NCBI RefSeq assembly: GCF_014522265.1 | Contig: NZ_CP017024.1 | Location: 4,102,501 to 4,166,500, forward strand | DNA from: Pseudomonas oryzihabitans | GTDB lineage: Bacteria; Pseudomonadota; Gammaproteobacteria; Pseudomonadales; Pseudomonadaceae | Direction of reading: 5' to 3' | DNA: 64,000 nucleotides | Shown here: positions 1 to 8,655 of the stretch, in pieces | How positions within the stretch are numbered: the stretch's first letter is position 1 | How the letters are laid out: each line of letters starts with the position of its first letter | The notes under the pieces: model-generated | The model's database searches: none | What the model was told of the DNA's origin: nothing | Seen by the model: the letters and a program-made list of their open reading frames with translations, nothing else | Position numbers and translations under genes: made by a program

Positions 1-591
1 GCGCCGGGGGCTCTCGTCGCGCTGATCAAAGTAATAGGGATAGTGGATCCGGTCGGCGTCAGGATCGAGCAGCGCTAGGCAGAAATTCTCGGCATCGATC
101 AGCGAGACCAGCAGCTCGTGGGTACGCTGCATGAACAGCTGGCGATCCAGGGTCGAACTCGCCAGGTAGGTGATGTCGTAAAGCACCTGCTGGATCGCCT
201 GCGCCCGCTGCAGCTGCAGGCGCTGCAGGACGAAGCCGAATCTCAGGGCCAGGGCGGCGAAATCGGTGTGGTCATCGGGGCGGGCGAGCAGCCAGCCCAG
301 CGGGGTCGGGCCGCTGCCGGTGGGATGGCAGCTGAGCCCGGTCTTGGCCGACAGCTGCGCCAGTTCCTCGTCGTCGAGCAATTCCGGCCAGTCACTGGCG
401 CCATTGCCGGTGGCCATGCACGACCAGTTGCCACGGCGCTGATACCAGGCCCAGTCGGCATCGGCAGCGGCTGCACGCAGTTGCGCGATGATCTGCTCCG
501 CCGCCAACCCCGGCGCATTCGGATCCGGCCAGCGTGTCTCCGACGGCCTGGCCAGGCGTGCACCTGGCGACTGTTCCTCAGGCCCTTTCAT
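1..591 (-). CDS. N-terminal part of a GAF-type sensor protein, probably of the diguanylate-cyclase or sensor-kinase class (partial)
   Basis: The reading frame is open from the ATG at 589-591 to the window edge, 197 codons, so the C-terminus is missing. A GGAGTCAGC ribosome binding site precedes the start. Residues about 130-197 read like the start of a GAF domain of the kind found in Pseudomonas signalling proteins: a helix with YDITYLASSTLDRQLF, then HELLVSLIDAENFCLALLD and HYPYYFDQRDE. The first 120 residues have no domain I recognise. The effector domain (GGDEF, EAL or kinase) lies outside the window, so the output is unknown. Confidence 0.6.
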   Translation of the reverse strand, partial: MKGPEEQSPGARLARPSETRWPDPNAPGLAAEQIIAQLRAAAADADWAWYQRRGNWSCMATGNGASDWPELLDDEELAQLSAKTGLSCHPTGSGPTPLGWLLARPDDHTDFAALALRFGFVLQRLQLQRAQAIQQVLYDITYLASSTLDRQLFMQRTHELLVSLIDAENFCLALLDPDADRIHYPYYFDQRDESPRR

Positions 592-943
592 GCTGACTCC
601 TTCCCGTGCATTCCCCGAATCCTGACACAGATGCCCCGGGCTTCGGCAACTACCGAATGAACGGTTTCCCTAGGGGCGCGAACGGCAAAGATATGACTAA
701 AGGCCCGGATTGACTGGGACAAGAGTTGTACAGCCACGAGCCCCCTGTCCAATAACCCGACCTGCCAGACAACGCCCTGCCGCTGGGCTTGTAAAACAAA
801 GCGCACGGGGTTTGCCCATCGATCCGAAAGACTGTCGCGACGCGAATCTCTCGCTAAGCCAGGACCACTAATAAGCAGACAGAACGCAATCTGGCGGGGC
901 ACTCCAAGCCGTTGTCGCCCCTCTCCACGAGCAGGAGTTTTCC
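592..943. other. Intergenic region with no gene seen
   Basis: This 350-base gap separates the divergent GAF-protein gene from the DUF892 gene. Short open frames here have no ribosome binding site or recognisable product. It must hold the promoters for both flanking genes, but I see no convincing -35/-10 pair. Confidence 0.4.
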
Positions 944-1456
944 ATGACCGCTTCCAAGCAGGACAACCTCATAGACTGGCTGCGCGATGCCCATGCCATG
1001 GAGGAACAGGCCGAGAAGATGCTCTCCGCTCAGTCCGCCCGGCTGGAGCACTACCCGCAATTGCGCCAGCGCATCGAACAGCACATCAGGGAAACCCAGG
1101 AGCAGCGCCAGCTCATCGAAGGCTGCCTGAGCCGTCATGGCAGCAGCGCCTCGACCCTCAAGGACATGGGCGGCAAGTTGATGGCGCTGGGCCAGGCCCT
1201 TGGCGGCGCGCCCATGAGCGATGAGGTCATCAAGGGCGCCATCGCCGGCTATGTCTTCGAGAACATCGAGATTGCCACCTACACCACGCTGATCGCGGCA
1301 GCTGCGGAGATCGGCGACACCGAAACGCAGCAGGCCTGCGAACGCATCCTCGAACAGGAGAAGGCCATGGCGGCCTGGTTGCTGGAAGACCTGCCCGCCA
1401 CCACCCGTGCCTTCCTCGAACGCTCCGCCGATCCCGATCTGACCGCGAAGCGCTGA
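944..1456 (+). CDS. DUF892 family ferritin-like protein (YciE/YciF type)
   Basis: The 170-residue protein is almost entirely helical and carries the spaced E/H residues of the DUF892 ferritin-like fold, for example LRDAHAMEEQAEKML near the N-terminus and EQHIRETQEQRQLIEG around residue 50. Its role in the family is poorly known, but these proteins are stress-induced. It sits 39 bases before a manganese catalase gene in the same direction. That recalls the RpoS-dependent yciGFE-katN operon of enteric bacteria, so a role in oxidative or osmotic stress is a reasonable inference. The start is the ATG after the GCAGGAG ribosome binding site. Confidence 0.85.
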   Translation: MTASKQDNLIDWLRDAHAMEEQAEKMLSAQSARLEHYPQLRQRIEQHIRETQEQRQLIEGCLSRHGSSASTLKDMGGKLMALGQALGGAPMSDEVIKGAIAGYVFENIEIATYTTLIAAAAEIGDTETQQACERILEQEKAMAAWLLEDLPATTRAFLERSADPDLTAKR

Positions 1457-1495
1457 ACCGCCCGAGTTATACCGTGACTAGCCCCTGGAGGTTAC

Positions 1496-2395
1496 ATGTT
1501 CGTCCATAACAAGCGACTGCAATACACCGTGCGCGTGTCCGAGCCCAATCCCGGCCTGGCCAACCTGATGCTGGAGCAATTCGGCGGCCCCCAAGGCGAA
1601 CTCGCCGCCGCCATGCGCTACTTCACCCAGGCGATAGCCGAGCTCGACCCGGGCCGCAAGGACATGCTGTTCGACATCGCCACCGAAGAGCTCAGCCACC
1701 TGGAAATCATCGGCTCGATGATCGCCATGCTGAACAAGGGTGCCAAGGGCGACCTGGCGGAAAAGACCCAGGACGAAGCGGACCTGTACCGCTCGCTGAC
1801 CGGTGCCGGCAACGACTCCCACCTCACCCAGATTCTCTATGGTGGTGGTCCGGCCCTGACCAATTCGGCTGGCGTACCCTGGACCGCGGCCTACATCGAC
1901 ACCATTGGTGAACCGACCATCGACCTCAGGTCCAACATCGCTGCCGAAGCCCGGGCCAAGATTGTCTACGAGCGCCTCATCAATGTCACCGACGATGCCG
2001 GCATCAAGGACACCCTGAGCTTTTTGATGACCCGCGAGATCGCGCACCAGAAATCCTTCGAGAACGCGCTGCATTCCATTCAGCCCAACTTCCCCCAGGG
2101 CAAGGTGCCACCCCGTCCCGAATTCGCCAGCGTCTACTACAATATGTCGCAAGGCGAAGGCGACATGCGTGGACCCTGGAATCAGGGTCAGGACTGGGAG
2201 TTCGTCGAACAGCCCGGACCGGCCGTGGACGGCGGCGATGGCCTGGCCAGCGTCAAGCTGCCTCCGATGCAGGCCAAGGCGATCGAACAGCTCGCCACCC
2301 GCACGATGTCAGATCCGAACGCCGCGCCGGTGACGGGTGCCGACCTGGGCGCCGGCCTGGCCAAGCAACTCGACAAGAACCGTCTGGAAGAGTGA
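1496..2395 (+). CDS. katN: Manganese catalase (non-haem)
   Basis: The protein has 299 residues and the manganese catalase layout. A glutamate in a PQGELAAAMRYF helix and the ATEELSHLEIIGSMI segment supply metal ligands, and a second E/H pair appears in REIAHQKSFENAL. The family disproportionates hydrogen peroxide in the cytoplasm with a dimanganese centre. It begins with ATG after a GGAGG ribosome binding site, 39 bases after the DUF892 gene, so the two are probably one stress operon. Confidence 0.93.
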   Translation: MFVHNKRLQYTVRVSEPNPGLANLMLEQFGGPQGELAAAMRYFTQAIAELDPGRKDMLFDIATEELSHLEIIGSMIAMLNKGAKGDLAEKTQDEADLYRSLTGAGNDSHLTQILYGGGPALTNSAGVPWTAAYIDTIGEPTIDLRSNIAAEARAKIVYERLINVTDDAGIKDTLSFLMTREIAHQKSFENALHSIQPNFPQGKVPPRPEFASVYYNMSQGEGDMRGPWNQGQDWEFVEQPGPAVDGGDGLASVKLPPMQAKAIEQLATRTMSDPNAAPVTGADLGAGLAKQLDKNRLEE

Positions 2396-2543
2396 TGCCA
2401 CGGTGACGACGTCCACCGGGCGTCGTCACCCTCCCCCCGGCCTGACGACCTTTCGTCGGCCAGCCGCTCTCGCTCTCGACCTCGCCAGAACCTGGCCATT
2501 TGCCATCGGTCCTACTGCCGTCATCGTAGTAGGGAAAGCCCTG

Positions 2544-2633
2544 ATGGAAGATTATCTCCTGGCGTTCGCCATGGTCGCTCTGACCGCCCTGTTCATAGGT
2601 CTCACTACCGTCGGTCTGGTGGAATTCACCTGA
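2544..2633 (+). CDS. Small single-span membrane protein, hypothetical
   Basis: The 29-residue frame MEDYLLAFAMVALTALFI... is one hydrophobic helix with an acidic N-terminus. An AGGGA lies about 10 bases before the ATG. It is on the same strand as the manganese catalase, 148 bases downstream. Function is unknown. The weak ribosome binding site spacing and small size keep confidence low. Confidence 0.4.
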   Translation: MEDYLLAFAMVALTALFIGLTTVGLVEFT

Positions 2634-2734
2634 TGGCGCTTTGCCGCCTTGCGCGCTGAACATTCGTTCGGCGGCGCAGTCTGCCGCTGTGCATTGATGC
2701 AACCACGTTGTACCGACGTAGTCAGGGACGCCAC

Positions 2735-3157
2735 ATGAAACGCCACCTTTACGCCTTTGCCCTCGTTGCCGCCGCCGCCTGCAGCGCACCCGCCTTCGCC
2801 ATGGATCAGAATGCCCTGCAATTCGAGCAGGCCAGCATGATTGCCTTCAAGAGCTGCGCGAACAAGGCGGTGATCGCCGGAACGCGCATTGGCGACACTG
2901 CCCGCTTCTCCGATACCGACACCTGCGTCGTCCAGGCGCTGTCGCAGATCGAGCCGGCCTATCAGCGAGCCCTCACCTCCCTGCAGAACAACGGCACCGC
3001 CCGACGTTGTCTGCAGACCTACTACAGCAACTGGCTGACGCTGATGAAATCCCTGCCTGAGCTGCAGTCCAAGCCGCCATCCTCGGTGCTGCTGACCGCC
3101 AATGGTGGCGAGCGTCGCCTCAACCAGTATTGGCAATTCGTGGTCAGCGCCCGCTGA
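2735..3157 (+). CDS. Hypothetical secreted protein with three mature cysteines
   Basis: The 140-residue product starts with a signal peptide (MKRHLYAFALVAAAACSAPAFA) cut after AFA. The mature part contains three cysteines, in SCANK, DTCVV and RRCLQ, and is predicted helical. I recognise no named family. The ATG at 2735 is preferred to the upstream alternative start at 2708 because it starts right at the signal peptide and follows CAGGGA. Confidence 0.65.
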   Translation: MKRHLYAFALVAAAACSAPAFAMDQNALQFEQASMIAFKSCANKAVIAGTRIGDTARFSDTDTCVVQALSQIEPAYQRALTSLQNNGTARRCLQTYYSNWLTLMKSLPELQSKPPSSVLLTANGGERRLNQYWQFVVSAR

Positions 3158-3176
3158 TCACGCCCTGGCATCCCGT

Positions 3177-3193
3177 GGGGAGCCCGGCTCCCC
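3177..3193. terminator. Hairpin between convergent genes
   Basis: GGGGAGC (3177-3183) and GCTCCCC (3187-3193) form a perfect 7-bp stem between the secreted-protein gene and the convergent glutathione transferase gene. There is no T tract, so it is only a probable terminator. Confidence 0.45.
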
Positions 3194-3203
3194 TGTTCGC
3201 CTT

Positions 3204-3803
3204 TCAGCCGATGGCGACATGTCCCGGCTGCGCTGCCACGCGCGCCAGCCAGGCCTGGATCGCCGGATAGTCGTCCAGTCCGAAGCCGCCCTCATGGGCA
3301 ACGTGGGTATAGGCATAGAGCGCGATGTCGGCGATCGAGTACTGCTCCCCGACCAGGAAGGGCGTGCGTTGCAGCTGCTGCTCCATCACCCGCAAGGCCT
3401 TGTAGCCGCGTACCTGGCAGACCTCGTACTCCTCCAGGCGCTCCGCCGGCAGCCCCTGGTAGAGCCGGATGAAACGCGCCACCGCCACATAGGGCTCGTG
3501 GCTGTATTGCTCGAAGAATTGCCATTGCAGTACCTGGGTCCGCAGGCGCGGCTCGCTGGGCAAAAAGCGCGTGCCGTCGGCGAGGAAGTTGAGGATGGCG
3601 TTGGACTCCCACAAGCAGGTGCCGTCTTCCAGCTCCAGCACCGGAATCTTGCCGTTGGGATTTTTCGCCAGGAAGGCGTCGCTCCGGGTCTCGCCGGCGA
3701 GGATATCGACCTCGTGCCAGCGATACTCCACGCCGAGCAGGTGCAGCATCAGCACCACCTTGTAGCAGTTGCCGGAACGACGATCGCCATAGACCTGATA
3801 CAT
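3204..3803 (-). CDS. Glutathione S-transferase family protein
   Basis: At 199 residues this is a typical length. Residues 1-75 form the thioredoxin-like domain (SGNCYKVVLMLHLLG, then the cis-proline stretch NPNGKIPVLELEDG and the glutathione-binding WESNAIL). The rest is the helical domain, with the conserved SIADIALYAY capping box. Substrate is unknown. It follows the aminotransferase gene with one base between them on the minus strand, so they are probably co-transcribed. Confidence 0.9.
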   Translation of the reverse strand: MYQVYGDRRSGNCYKVVLMLHLLGVEYRWHEVDILAGETRSDAFLAKNPNGKIPVLELEDGTCLWESNAILNFLADGTRFLPSEPRLRTQVLQWQFFEQYSHEPYVAVARFIRLYQGLPAERLEEYEVCQVRGYKALRVMEQQLQRTPFLVGEQYSIADIALYAYTHVAHEGGFGLDDYPAIQAWLARVAAQPGHVAIG

Positions 3804-3804
3804 C

Positions 3805-4974
3805 TCACAGCTCCTTGTTAGAGGGGGTGGCTTCCCGGATCACGCCGGCCAGGCGGGCGAGGCCCGTGTCCAGCCGCTCGGGCAGTACGTGGCTGAAATT
3901 GAGCCGCAGCAGACCGCGGTGACGCTCTGGCTCGGCGAAGAACGGCTCGCCCGGCATGAAGGCGACATCCTGCGCCAGGGCGGCGTCCAGCAGCGTACGG
4001 GTATCCAAGGGCGTTTTCAGCCGTAACCAGAAGAACAGACCGCCCTGCGGAATCTGCCAATCGGCGATATCGCCGAAATGTCGTGTCAGCGCCAGGGCGA
4101 AGCCATCGCGGCGTTCACGGTAGAAGGCCCGCACCTCCTCCAGGTGCTGGGCGTAGCGCTCGCTGCCCAGCCATTGCTGTACCTGCCACTGGCTCATGCG
4201 ACAGGTATGCAGATCGGCGGCCTGCTTGAGCGCCCGCAGGGGCTTGAGCAGGTCGGGCGAGGCGATCAGATAGCCCACGCGCAGACCGGGCAGCAGCGTC
4301 TTCGACAGGCTGCCGGTGTGGATCCAGGCGCTGCGTCGGAGCTGGGCGCAGAGCGGTCGCGCCGGCGCGCCGTCATAGCTGAGCTCCCGGTAGGGCTCGT
4401 CCTCGACCAGGGTCACAGCGTACTCGTCCAGCAGGGCCGCCACCGCCGCTCGGTTGGCCGCGGAATAGCGCACGCCGGAAGGATTCTGGAAGGTCGGGAT
4501 CAGATAGGCGAAGGCCGGACGCCGCCGTTCCAGCTGCAGACGCAAGGCAGCCAGATCCAGCCCCTCCGGGGCCAGACTGACTTCAAGGCAATCCGCGCCA
4601 AAGAACTGGAAGCTCTGCAGCGCCGCGAGATAGGTGGGGCCTTCCACCAGCACCGGCGTGCCGACGTCGAGATAGAGTTTGGCGATCAAGTCCAGGGCCT
4701 GCTGCGAACCCGTGGTCACCAGCACCTGGTCCGCCGTGCAGTCCAGACCGTAGCCGCGCGCCTGAGCGGCGATGGCTTCGCGCAGCGCCGGCTCGCCCTC
4801 GCTCATGCCGTACTGACCCAGGCCGGCCGGCATCCGGCTCCAGTCCACCGCCGGCAGACAGCGCTCGGCGGGCAGGCCGCCGGCGAAGGACATCACCTCC
4901 GGACGCTGCGCTGCCGCCAGGATGTCGCGGATCAGGCTGCTCTTGAGTCGGCTTACCCGTTCGGAAAATGCCAT
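3805..4974 (-). CDS. PLP-dependent aminotransferase, class I/II (2-aminoadipate aminotransferase-like)
   Basis: The 389-residue protein shows the fold-type I aminotransferase pattern: MSFAGGLPAERCLP near residue 30, TTGSQQALDLI, VEDEPYRELSY, and the PLP lysine in HTGSLSKTLLPGLRVGY. It resembles the LysN/Aro8 group, which accepts 2-aminoadipate, aromatic or branched amino acids, so the substrate is open. It is divergent from a MarR regulator, and paired palindromes lie between them. The GST gene follows immediately. Confidence 0.88.
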   Translation of the reverse strand: MAFSERVSRLKSSLIRDILAAAQRPEVMSFAGGLPAERCLPAVDWSRMPAGLGQYGMSEGEPALREAIAAQARGYGLDCTADQVLVTTGSQQALDLIAKLYLDVGTPVLVEGPTYLAALQSFQFFGADCLEVSLAPEGLDLAALRLQLERRRPAFAYLIPTFQNPSGVRYSAANRAAVAALLDEYAVTLVEDEPYRELSYDGAPARPLCAQLRRSAWIHTGSLSKTLLPGLRVGYLIASPDLLKPLRALKQAADLHTCRMSQWQVQQWLGSERYAQHLEEVRAFYRERRDGFALALTRHFGDIADWQIPQGGLFFWLRLKTPLDTRTLLDAALAQDVAFMPGEPFFAEPERHRGLLRLNFSHVLPERLDTGLARLAGVIREATPSNKEL

Positions 4975-5006
4975 CTGCCCTCCTGTGGCCCGTGGCCGGC
5001 TAATGA

Positions 5007-5021
5007 GTCAAACTACTTGAC
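5007..5021. promoter_or_regulatory. Palindromic operator, MarR-type (copy 1)
   Basis: GTCAA-ACTAC-TTGAC is a perfect 5-bp inverted repeat with a 5-base spacer, in the aminotransferase/marR divergent region. An identical-arm copy lies 42 bases away. Confidence 0.6.
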
Positions 5022-5048
5022 CGACCCTAATGCACTCCGGAAAGACAA

Positions 5049-5063
5049 GTCAATATGCTTGAC
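5049..5063. promoter_or_regulatory. Palindromic operator, MarR-type (copy 2, over the marR start codon)
   Basis: GTCAA-TATGC-TTGAC has the same arms and spacer length as the copy at 5007-5021. It covers the ATG (5055) of the MarR gene, so a bound regulator would block its own expression. Confidence 0.6.
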
Positions 5064-5534
5064 CTAAATCAGACCACCCAGCAGCGCCTGGTCATGGAGA
5101 CCTTCTTCTTCGGCTATCAGGCGTTCACCGCCAAGGCCGACGACATGCTGGCGCGGCGCGGCCTGAGCCGGGTCCACCAGCGCATCCTGTTCTTCATCGC
5201 TCGCGAACCGGGACTGAGCAACAAGGCCCTGCTGGACGTGCTCAACGTCAGCAAGCAGGCGCTGAACATTCCGCTGCGGCAGTTGCTGGAGATGCAACTG
5301 GTGGCCATGGCGACGGACGCGACGGATAAGCGCAAGCGACGGCTGTCGCTGACCCGCGGCGGCGCCGCGCTGGAGCAGACCCTGAGACGCGAGCAGATGC
5401 GTCTGGTGCAGGCCGCCCTGGCCACGGCCGGAGCGGACGCCGCCGAAGGCTGGCTGGCCTTCAACCAGGCGCTGGCCGGGCGCCATGAGGTAGAAGGTAG
5501 CCAGGACAGTTCGCTACCCTCGGTCGACTCCTGA
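5055..5534 (+). CDS. MarR family transcriptional regulator
   Basis: The 159-residue protein has the winged helix-turn-helix of MarR proteins: RVHQRILFFIAREPGLSNKALLDVL followed by recognition helix SKQALNIPLRQLLE and wing DATDKRKRRLSLT. It lies divergent from the aminotransferase-GST pair and upstream of a LysE exporter. The paired GTCAA-N5-TTGAC sites suggest it represses itself and the aminotransferase operon. The inducing ligand, probably an amino acid or aromatic compound, is unknown. Confidence 0.88.
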   Translation: MLDLNQTTQQRLVMETFFFGYQAFTAKADDMLARRGLSRVHQRILFFIAREPGLSNKALLDVLNVSKQALNIPLRQLLEMQLVAMATDATDKRKRRLSLTRGGAALEQTLRREQMRLVQAALATAGADAAEGWLAFNQALAGRHEVEGSQDSSLPSVDS

Positions 5535-5622
5535 AAACTGTACCGCTGGTTCGCGACCTCGGTGTACGGATACCCGCCAGGGACGCCTGGCTAAGCTGGC
5601 GCAAAGCCCAGGGATTCCCCTC

Positions 5623-6228
5623 ATGACCGTCGAACTGCTCACCGCCTTCATGCTCTTCGCTTTCGTCTCCTCCGCCACGCCCGGCCCCAACAACATGATG
5701 CTGCTGGCGTCAGGGGTCAATTTCGGCTTCCGGCGGACCCTGCCGCACATGTTCGGCATCAGCCTGGGCCACATGCTGCTGGTCATCTGCACCGGTCTCG
5801 GCCTGGGTCAGCTGTTCGTGCTCTATCCACCGCTGCAGATCGCCTTGCGGGTCATCGGCGGCGGCTATCTGCTGTATCTGGCCTGGAAACTGGCCACCGC
5901 CGCTGCCCCGACGCCGCGGGAGTCGGGCAGCGGCAAGCCCTTCGGCTTCTTCCAGGCAGCGGCCTTCCAGTGGGTGAACCCCAAGGCCTGGGTGATGGCC
6001 ATCGGTGCGGTCACCGCCTATATTCCGGCCGAGAACTTCACCGCCAATCTGCTGCTGGTCGCCTTGCTCTTCGCCCTGATCAACCTGCCCAGCGTCAGCC
6101 TCTGGACGCTGTTCGGCATGGGCCTGCGCCGTCTGCTCAGCAGTCCGGCACGCCTGCGGCTGTTCAACTGGAGCATGGCGCTGCTCCTGGTGCTGTCCCT
6201 CTACCCCATCCTGTTCGGCCATCACTGA
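5623..6228 (+). CDS. LysE family amino-acid exporter
   Basis: The 201-residue membrane protein has six hydrophobic segments and the LysE/RhtB N-terminal signature (SSATPGPNNMMLLASG) and QWVNPKAWVMAIGA near residue 115. The family exports amino acids or derivatives by proton exchange. It starts 88 bases after marR and 9 bases before benE, so the transporters probably share a transcript. Confidence 0.9.
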   Translation: MTVELLTAFMLFAFVSSATPGPNNMMLLASGVNFGFRRTLPHMFGISLGHMLLVICTGLGLGQLFVLYPPLQIALRVIGGGYLLYLAWKLATAAAPTPRESGSGKPFGFFQAAAFQWVNPKAWVMAIGAVTAYIPAENFTANLLLVALLFALINLPSVSLWTLFGMGLRRLLSSPARLRLFNWSMALLLVLSLYPILFGHH

Positions 6229-6237
6229 GGGTTCTCG

Positions 6238-7425
6238 ATGCACGCGGCTCCGCAACGCCTTACCCCGCTGGCCGATACCTCCCCCGCCGCCGTGGTCGCC
6301 GGCTTCGTCGCCATGCTGGTGGGCTACACCAGCTCCCTGGTGCTGATGTTCCAGGCGGGCCAGAATGCCGGCCTCAGCACCGGGCAGATCTCCTCATGGA
6401 TCTGGGCGCTGTCCATCGGCATGGCCCTGACCACCATCGGCCTGTCGCTTAAATACCGCACTCCCATCGTCATCGCCTGGTCGACCCCCGGCGCTGCGCT
6501 GCTGGTCACCAGCCTGCCGTCGGTACCCTACAGCGACGCCATCGGCGCCTTTGTCAGCTGCGCCATACTGCTCGCCCTCTGCGGTCTCACCGGCAGCGCC
6601 GACCGTCTGCTGCGTCGGGTACCACCAGCACTCGCCGCCGCCCTGCTGGCCGGCATCCTCTTCCGCATCGGTATCGAGATCTGCGCCGCAGCCCAGCACC
6701 AGACCGCACTGGTCCTGGGCATGGCCCTGGCCTATCTGGTGGCCAAGCGGCTGTGGCCGCGCTACTGCGTGCTGGTCGCCCTGGTAGTCGGCCTGCTGCT
6801 GGCCGCCGGGCTGGGGTTGCTGGACTTCCACAGTCTGCGGCTGGAGTTGGCGGTGCCGGTGTGGACCACCCCGACCTTTTCCCTGGCGGCGACCATCGGT
6901 ATCGCCATCCCGCTGTTCGTGGTGGCCATGGCCTCGCAGAACATGCCGGGTATCGCCGTGCTGCGTACCGATGGCTATGCGGTTCCGGCTTCGCCGCTGA
7001 TCGCCACCACCGGCCTCGCCTCGCTGCTGCTGGCGCCCTTCGGCTCCCATGGCATCAACCTGGCGGCCATCAGTGCGGCGATCTGCACCGGCCCCCAGGC
7101 CCATGAAGATGCCAGCAAACGCTATACAGCGGCGGTCTGGTGCGGACTCTTCTACGGTATCGCCGGGCTGTTCGGCGCCACCCTGGCGGCGCTGTTCGCC
7201 TCCTTGCCGAGCGAGCTGGTGATCTCGGTGGCTGCCCTGGCGCTGCTCGGCTCCATCATGAATGGCCTGCACGGCGCCCTGGCCGACCCTGGCCAGCGCG
7301 AGCCGGCGCTCATCACCTTCCTGGTCACCGCCTCGGGCCTGACCCTGGCCGGGATCGGCTCGGCCTTCTGGGGCCTGGTCGCCGGCCTTTTGGCCAGTTT
7401 GCTACTCACCGCACGCCGCGGTTAG
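6238..7425 (+). CDS. BenE family benzoate/H+ symporter-like transporter
   Basis: This 395-residue protein has about twelve membrane segments and the BenE hallmark RTPIVIAWSTPGAALL near residue 80. Family members take up benzoate with protons. No benzoate-degradation genes are in view, so the substrate is uncertain. It starts 9 bases after the LysE stop. Confidence 0.9.
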   Translation: MHAAPQRLTPLADTSPAAVVAGFVAMLVGYTSSLVLMFQAGQNAGLSTGQISSWIWALSIGMALTTIGLSLKYRTPIVIAWSTPGAALLVTSLPSVPYSDAIGAFVSCAILLALCGLTGSADRLLRRVPPALAAALLAGILFRIGIEICAAAQHQTALVLGMALAYLVAKRLWPRYCVLVALVVGLLLAAGLGLLDFHSLRLELAVPVWTTPTFSLAATIGIAIPLFVVAMASQNMPGIAVLRTDGYAVPASPLIATTGLASLLLAPFGSHGINLAAISAAICTGPQAHEDASKRYTAAVWCGLFYGIAGLFGATLAALFASLPSELVISVAALALLGSIMNGLHGALADPGQREPALITFLVTASGLTLAGIGSAFWGLVAGLLASLLLTARRG

Positions 7426-7436
7426 AACCCACGCCC

Positions 7437-7474
7437 CTCCTGACGGGTCGGAACTGGATCCTTCACGTCAGGAG
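7437..7474 (+). promoter_or_regulatory. Hairpin that includes the ribosome binding site of the next gene
   Basis: CTCCTGACG (7437-7445) pairs perfectly with CGTCAGGAG (7466-7474). The 3' arm contains the AGGAG ribosome binding site of the oxidoreductase gene (ATG 7481), so the stem would hide it in the mRNA. Confidence 0.5.
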
Positions 7475-7480
7475 AACACC

Positions 7481-8482
7481 ATGTCCCGTACCAATCGCCA
7501 GTTCCTGCTCGCCAAGCGCCCGTCCGGCGAACCCACCGCCGACACCTTCGAGCGTGTCGAGCAGCCGATCGGCGAACCCGGCGCCGGTCAGGTGCTGATC
7601 AAGAATCTCTATCTCTCCCTCGACCCGGCCATGCGCGGCTGGATGAACGAGGGCAAGTCCTATATCAAGCCCATCGGCCTCGGCGAAGTCATTCGTGCCC
7701 TGGGCGTGGGCGAGGTAGTGGCATCCAACCACCCGGAATTCAAGGTCGGCGACACGATCAACGGCATGCTCGGCATCCAGGATTACTACCTGGGCGAGCC
7801 CCAGGGCTTCTACAAGGTGGACCCCAGCAAGGCCAGCCTGCCCCAGTATCTCTCGGTACTCGGCATGACCGGTCTGACCGCCTACTTCGGCCTGCTGGAA
7901 GTCGGCGAGCCCAAGGCCGGCCAGACCATCGTGGTTTCCGGCGCTGCCGGCGCGGTCGGCAGCATGGTCGGCCAGATCGGCAAGCTCAAGGCCTGCCATG
8001 TGGTAGGTATCGCCGGTGGCGCGGAAAAATGCCGCTATCTGATCGAGGAACTGGGTTTCGACGCCGCCATCGACTACAAGGCCGAACCTGACCTCGCGGC
8101 CGCCCTGCACCGCGAATGTCCCAACGGCATCGACGTCTATTTCGACAACGTCGGTGGTCCGACTCTGGACGCGGTGCTGGCGCAGATCAATTTCCGTGCA
8201 CGGGTAGTGCTCTGCGGCGCCATCAGCCAGTACAACAGTGACAGGGTGCAGGGCCCGCAGAACTACCTGGCGCTGCTCAGCAATCGCGCGCGCATGGAAG
8301 GCTTTATCGTGCTGGACCACGCCGCGCGCTACGCCGAGGCCCAGCAGCAGCTGGCGATCTGGCTGGCCGACGGCCAGCTCAAATCCCGCGAGCACGTGGT
8401 GGAAGGCCTCGATACCTTCCCCGAGACGCTGATGAAGCTGTTCTCCGGCGAGAACTTCGGCAAGCTGGTGCTCAAGGTCTAG
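7481..8482 (+). CDS. NADP-dependent oxidoreductase, MDR superfamily (CurA/leukotriene B4 dehydrogenase-like)
   Basis: This 333-residue zinc-free medium-chain reductase has the family features LSLDPAMRGWM, the nucleotide-binding loop VSGAAGAVGSMVGQIGK near residue 155, and YFDNVGGPTLDAVL. The group reduces alpha,beta-unsaturated carbonyls with NADPH. It begins with ATG after AGGAG, and a hairpin may mask that site. It is probably transcribed separately from benE. Confidence 0.9.
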   Translation: MSRTNRQFLLAKRPSGEPTADTFERVEQPIGEPGAGQVLIKNLYLSLDPAMRGWMNEGKSYIKPIGLGEVIRALGVGEVVASNHPEFKVGDTINGMLGIQDYYLGEPQGFYKVDPSKASLPQYLSVLGMTGLTAYFGLLEVGEPKAGQTIVVSGAAGAVGSMVGQIGKLKACHVVGIAGGAEKCRYLIEELGFDAAIDYKAEPDLAAALHRECPNGIDVYFDNVGGPTLDAVLAQINFRARVVLCGAISQYNSDRVQGPQNYLALLSNRARMEGFIVLDHAARYAEAQQQLAIWLADGQLKSREHVVEGLDTFPETLMKLFSGENFGKLVLKV

Positions 8483-8608
8483 GTCGCGCGTCGGAAAGTC
8501 GTCACCAGCGGGCCGCAATGGCGGCCCGCCCGGGCTTCAGGCGTCAAGTTACAGACGGCCAATCGCCACCATCGTGCTAAGCCATTGATTTGATTGACAC
8601 TATAAGAC

Positions 8609-8624
8609 TGGCACGCTTCTCGCT
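8609..8624 (+). promoter_or_regulatory. Candidate sigma-54 promoter
   Basis: TGGCACGCTTCTCGCT matches the sigma-54 consensus, with GG and GC 10 bases apart and one mismatch in the -12 element. It is 32 bases before the diguanylate cyclase ATG. No upstream activator site was identified. Confidence 0.35.
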
Positions 8625-8655
8625 GTAGGGGGACTATCCGCCAAGGAGAACAGGC

